A DNA stretch of 34,564 nt from Fomitopsis serialis (Eukaryota > Basidiomycota > Agaricomycetes > Polyporales > Fomitopsidaceae). How positions within the stretch are numbered: the stretch's first letter is position 1; each line of letters starts with the position of its first letter. The position numbers and the translations under genes were made by a program. The stretch lies in assembly GCF_022376445.1 (NCBI RefSeq), contig NW_025955369.1:1-34564 (forward strand). Direction: 5' to 3'. The notes under the pieces were generated by a model. The model searched no databases and was not told the origin of the DNA. It was given only the letters and a program-made list of their open reading frames with translations. Below are positions 32,216 through 34,564 of this stretch, piece after piece.

Positions 32216-32370
32216 GCGTTTCTGACTGCGTCCTGCGTTTACTGCGTTTACTGCGTTGCGAATAGATCACTGCGTTCACCTTCAACGAGCACCGCGTTTC
32301 CTTCCGGCTCTCTGCGTTTTATCCGGCTTCAACGAGTTTCTACGCGTTCACTCTGAGTCCCTGCGTTGTG
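32216..32370 (+). repeat. CTGCGTT-type short repeats in LTR
   Basis: CTGCGTT(T) occurs about seven times between 32216 and 32370, interspersed with CGCGTTTC and GCGTTCAC variants. It occupies the same place (between antisense ORF and PBS) as the CAGT repeat of copy 1. The pyrimidine-rich context suits a transcription start or leader region. Confidence 0.65.
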
Positions 32371-32565
32371 GGACGACTCCACCACTCTCCTCCGACCGCG
32401 TTACAGTGTCCCCTGCGAGTATCCGAGCTCGTACGTCCCCTCCGGGCCCGAATCGTCACATCCCCTCCCCATCCGCTTGCCAACAGCCCCCGCCCGTCGT
32501 TTCTACCGACACCATCGATTCCTTCCGGTCTCTTTTCGACCCGGGAGACTCGCAACCTACACAAC

Positions 32566-32585
32566 TGGAGCCCACCGCGAGGGGG
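32566..32585 (+). other. Primer-binding site (copy 2)
   Basis: The 20 bases are identical to 6726-6745 and begin with TGG two bases after the proposed LTR end ...CTACACA. Flanking sequences differ between the two elements, so the identity is confined to the PBS and a few bases beyond (TATAG). Confidence 0.8.
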
Positions 32586-32600
32586 TATAGCTTGTTGGTA

Positions 32601-34564
32601 AAACTCATCGACACCCTCTGGTGACTCGTCACGCTGCCTCCCAGGCAACCGCGTAACAACGACCAGCCGTCGATCCCTACAAGGCAGCAGCCGCCGCGCG
32701 GACCGAAGCGAAACCTCTTACAGGAGGTCGCCGTTGCACAGTACTCTCCGGACACACCGTTCAACGTCACCCTGCCCGCGCCAGCGTTAGAAGCCATACC
32801 CCCGCACCGTTCCGAAGACAGCGACGGAGAGTATTCATTCTTCGAGGCCGTAGAAGCACCCCGTTCCCCTGCCACGTCATCATCGAGCGACTCGATCCCG
32901 CTAGCCGTCACCACCCGGAGGAGAGCCCTATCGCTTCCCTCCGACAGCAAGTCAACGGCGCCCGTCGTTAAGCTCGAGCAGACCCCCATTCCGATACCCG
33001 AATCTCGTGCCCCGTCATCATCTACCCTCTCCTCATCAGACCTTCCTCCGCGTCCCACCGAAACAATGGCCGCACCACCAGTACGTTCCATGCCCGTCCG
33101 TGGCGATCGCGCTGCTCCGACCTTTGACGGTCAACCTCGTTCCCTCCGACGCTACTTTGACGACCTCGCTGAACTCTTTGCCATCGCTAGCGTCGAGGAC
33201 GACGCCCGGAAGGTATACTACGCGAAGCGCTACCTCAAGCCGGACCAGTCCGAGCTATGGGACGAGGTCGAGGTACCTACGCCGGCGTCGTTCGACGAAT
33301 ACAAGAAGAGCATCATGGCCCTGTACCCCGGGTCGGATGGTACGTCCCGTTACCTGGTCAGCGACCTTGAGGCCGCGTCGGCCACGGCAAGGGCGGAGGG
33401 CACCGCTACGCGTTCCAGCGAAGCGGAGTACTACCGCAAGTTCCTTCCGGTGGCCAAGTACCTGAAGAAGAATGGCCGCGTATCCGATTCGCAGGTCTTC
33501 AAGGTCTACATGGCTGGATTCACGGACGCGTCCGCTGAGGCCATCCGCCGTCGCGTCGAGATACGTAACCCGACCGTCGATCCGGTGGACGGATACACCC
33601 TGGAGCAGGTGCACGATGCCGCGCAGCAGTGTCTTGACGCGGTCAGCTACGGAGGGGCCGCCGGAGCGAGCAGTACAGGTGGGGGAGTCCCGGAGGAAGC
33701 GGTACGGACGGAGTAAAGACCGAGTCCGTCGACGAAGCTATGCTGGGGCGTGTGTTTGCTGCAGCTATGAGTATGATGAAGGGCGGAGGAGGAGGATACG
33801 GAGGAGGGGCGCCGGCTGCCGGAGGCCGAGGATATGGAGGACCGCCGCCAGCACAGACGACCGGAGGATACGGTCAGACCGGGACCGGAGGGTACGACTA
33901 TAGCCAGGGAGGCGGACGCGGAGGGGATACGACCGTGGTGGAGCGAGCTATGCACCCAGCTCGGACCAGTGCAACTTCTGCGCGAGCACGGTCATTATAT
34001 GAGGACTTGCCAGCACCGTCGCCGGTACGTCGAGATGGGCAAAATCTACATGGACGGAGAGAACCGCGTGCGTTTGCCAAACGGGTCGTACGTCCCGAGG
34101 AACCTTGCGGGTCAGTGGATGATGCACCGCGTCGACACCTGGTGGTCGTTGAGCGAGAACAACGTGTCTTCCTCCGGGGCCACGGACGGAACGACGAGGG
34201 ACGCGCCGCCCCACCTGTCTGCCAACATCGTGGAGATATCGTCAGAGTACAGTTACGAGCAAGCGGCGGAACAGCGAGACGCGTATACGGAGGAACGGGC
34301 GCGCGAGCTCGAAGAAAAAGCTCAAGTATTGGCAGCGGAGGCAGCACGCGTACGCGGAGGAGCGAAGAAGGTCAGATTCGAGGAGGAACGCGGAGGGAAA
34401 AGTACGGCCAGCGGGCTGAAGGGTGCGAGCGGCAAGCCTCCGGGCATCCCGCGAAGAGCATCCCCGTCGACGGAGGGAAGACTGGCGCCGCGAAGGATGC
34501 CGGAAAGGGACCCGGAGCGAAGGACGGAGGGAAGCCGCGTGCGAGCGAGCCGCAGTACCGCTAC
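32601..34564 (+). pseudogene. gag of the nested element, frameshifted, cut by window end
   Basis: The frame is open from about 32601, but the first methionine is at 33066 (context AAACAATGGC). The 155 upstream codons contain none and are Ser/Pro-rich. From 33066 the capsid reads MPVRGDRAAPTFDGQPRSLR, YFDDLAELFAIAS, YKKSIMALYPGSD, YYRKFLPVAKYLKK and VYMAGFTDASAEAIRRRVEI, ending at TAA 33714-33716. The product continues in other frames: a Gly/Tyr-rich stretch, then a CCHC knuckle at 33970-34010 (C-X2-C, frame change after 33981, then HG-H-X4-C), then RRYVEMGKIYMDGENRVRLP and a charged helix (EERARELEEKAQVLA). About three single-base changes separate the pieces. Confidence 0.8.

Larger units (their letters stand above)
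31005..32563 (+). repeat. 5' LTR, about 1.56 kb
   Basis: The start is placed at TGTGGGG, part of a perfect inverted repeat (TGTGGGG AAG CCCCACA), where homology to the interrupted protease stops. The end is placed at ...CTACACA, two bases before the PBS. Without the 3' LTR in the window the limits are inferred from these two anchors. The LTR is unusually long for a fungal gypsy element, and most of the extra length is the antisense ORF. Confidence 0.6.
31005..34564 (+). mobile_element. LTR retrotransposon nested in the gypsy fragment; runs off the window
   Basis: The element begins at TGTGGGG inside protease coding sequence of the older element. In order it has a long 5' LTR (31005 to about 32563), a 2-nt spacer, a PBS (32566-32585), an ATG-less leader and a gag with capsid and zinc knuckle. 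gag carries about three one-base frame changes. The bases before the LTR (GACGT, 31000-31004) would be the target duplication; the other flank is outside the window. The gag type assigns it to Ty3/gypsy. Confidence 0.8.

Noticed and set aside
32456..33091. 211-codon minus-strand ORF opposite the gag leader
   Set aside because: It overlaps the PBS-proximal leader, has Gly/Ser/Arg-rich composition typical of a shadow frame, and has no counterpart in the other copy.
1..34564. tRNA or rRNA genes
   Set aside because: No cloverleaf with a T-loop GTTCRA context and matching acceptor stem, and no rRNA core sequence, was recognised by eye.

Overview
The window looks like a piece of a mushroom-forming basidiomycete (Agaricomycete) genome. 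The reasons are intron-dense genes with 45-85 nt GT-AG introns, moderate-to-high GC, and a transposon load typical of that group: Ty3/gypsy elements with basidiomycete-style gag zinc knuckles and a Plavaka-type DNA transposase. I saw no bacterial operon signals, rRNA, tRNA or CRISPR.

Layout. (1) Positions 1-5262 hold a decayed Ty3/gypsy element on the minus strand: partial 3' LTR, polypurine tract, chromodomain, integrase, RNase H, RT, protease and gag knuckle. Its RT is split at 2808-3360 by a 553-bp Tc1/mariner-type MITE with 66-bp terminal inverted repeats and a TA target duplication. (2) Positions 5263-7036 hold a truncated fragment of a second LTR retroelement on the plus strand, with an antisense ORF upstream of its primer-binding site. 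(3) Positions 7728-17350 carry minus-strand host-like or transposon-associated genes: a 12-exon gene resembling DUF6532 proteins, a complete 10-exon, 777-aa protein with a C-terminal 2OG-Fe(II) dioxygenase-like domain, and an unrecognised spliced gene. (4) Positions 17655-20880 hold a four-exon Plavaka-like transposase, divergent from the minus-strand genes and carrying two apparent frameshifts. (5) Positions 21049-28071 hold five tandem, same-strand paralogues of an unrecognised family. Each has three exons with both introns at equivalent phase-0 positions. (6) Positions 28436-31004 hold a decayed gypsy gag-protease fragment. It is interrupted inside the protease by a further element (31005 to the window end) whose roughly 1.56-kb 5' LTR carries a homologue of the antisense ORF in (2), followed by the same primer-binding site and a gag.

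The most noteworthy signals are four. First, a conserved antisense ORF lies inside or just upstream of the LTR of two diverged elements that share a primer-binding sequence. Second, there is the five-gene array, with a candidate shared upstream box. Third, an intact dioxygenase gene, possibly TET/JBP-like, lies near a Plavaka transposase. Fourth, every in-frame TGA I could place inside retroelement coding sequence fits CGA to TGA, the footprint of cytosine deamination at CpG. Exon models come from reading splice sites and checking reading phase by eye. The models for the five paralogues and the dioxygenase gene close in frame over their full length; other models are partial.
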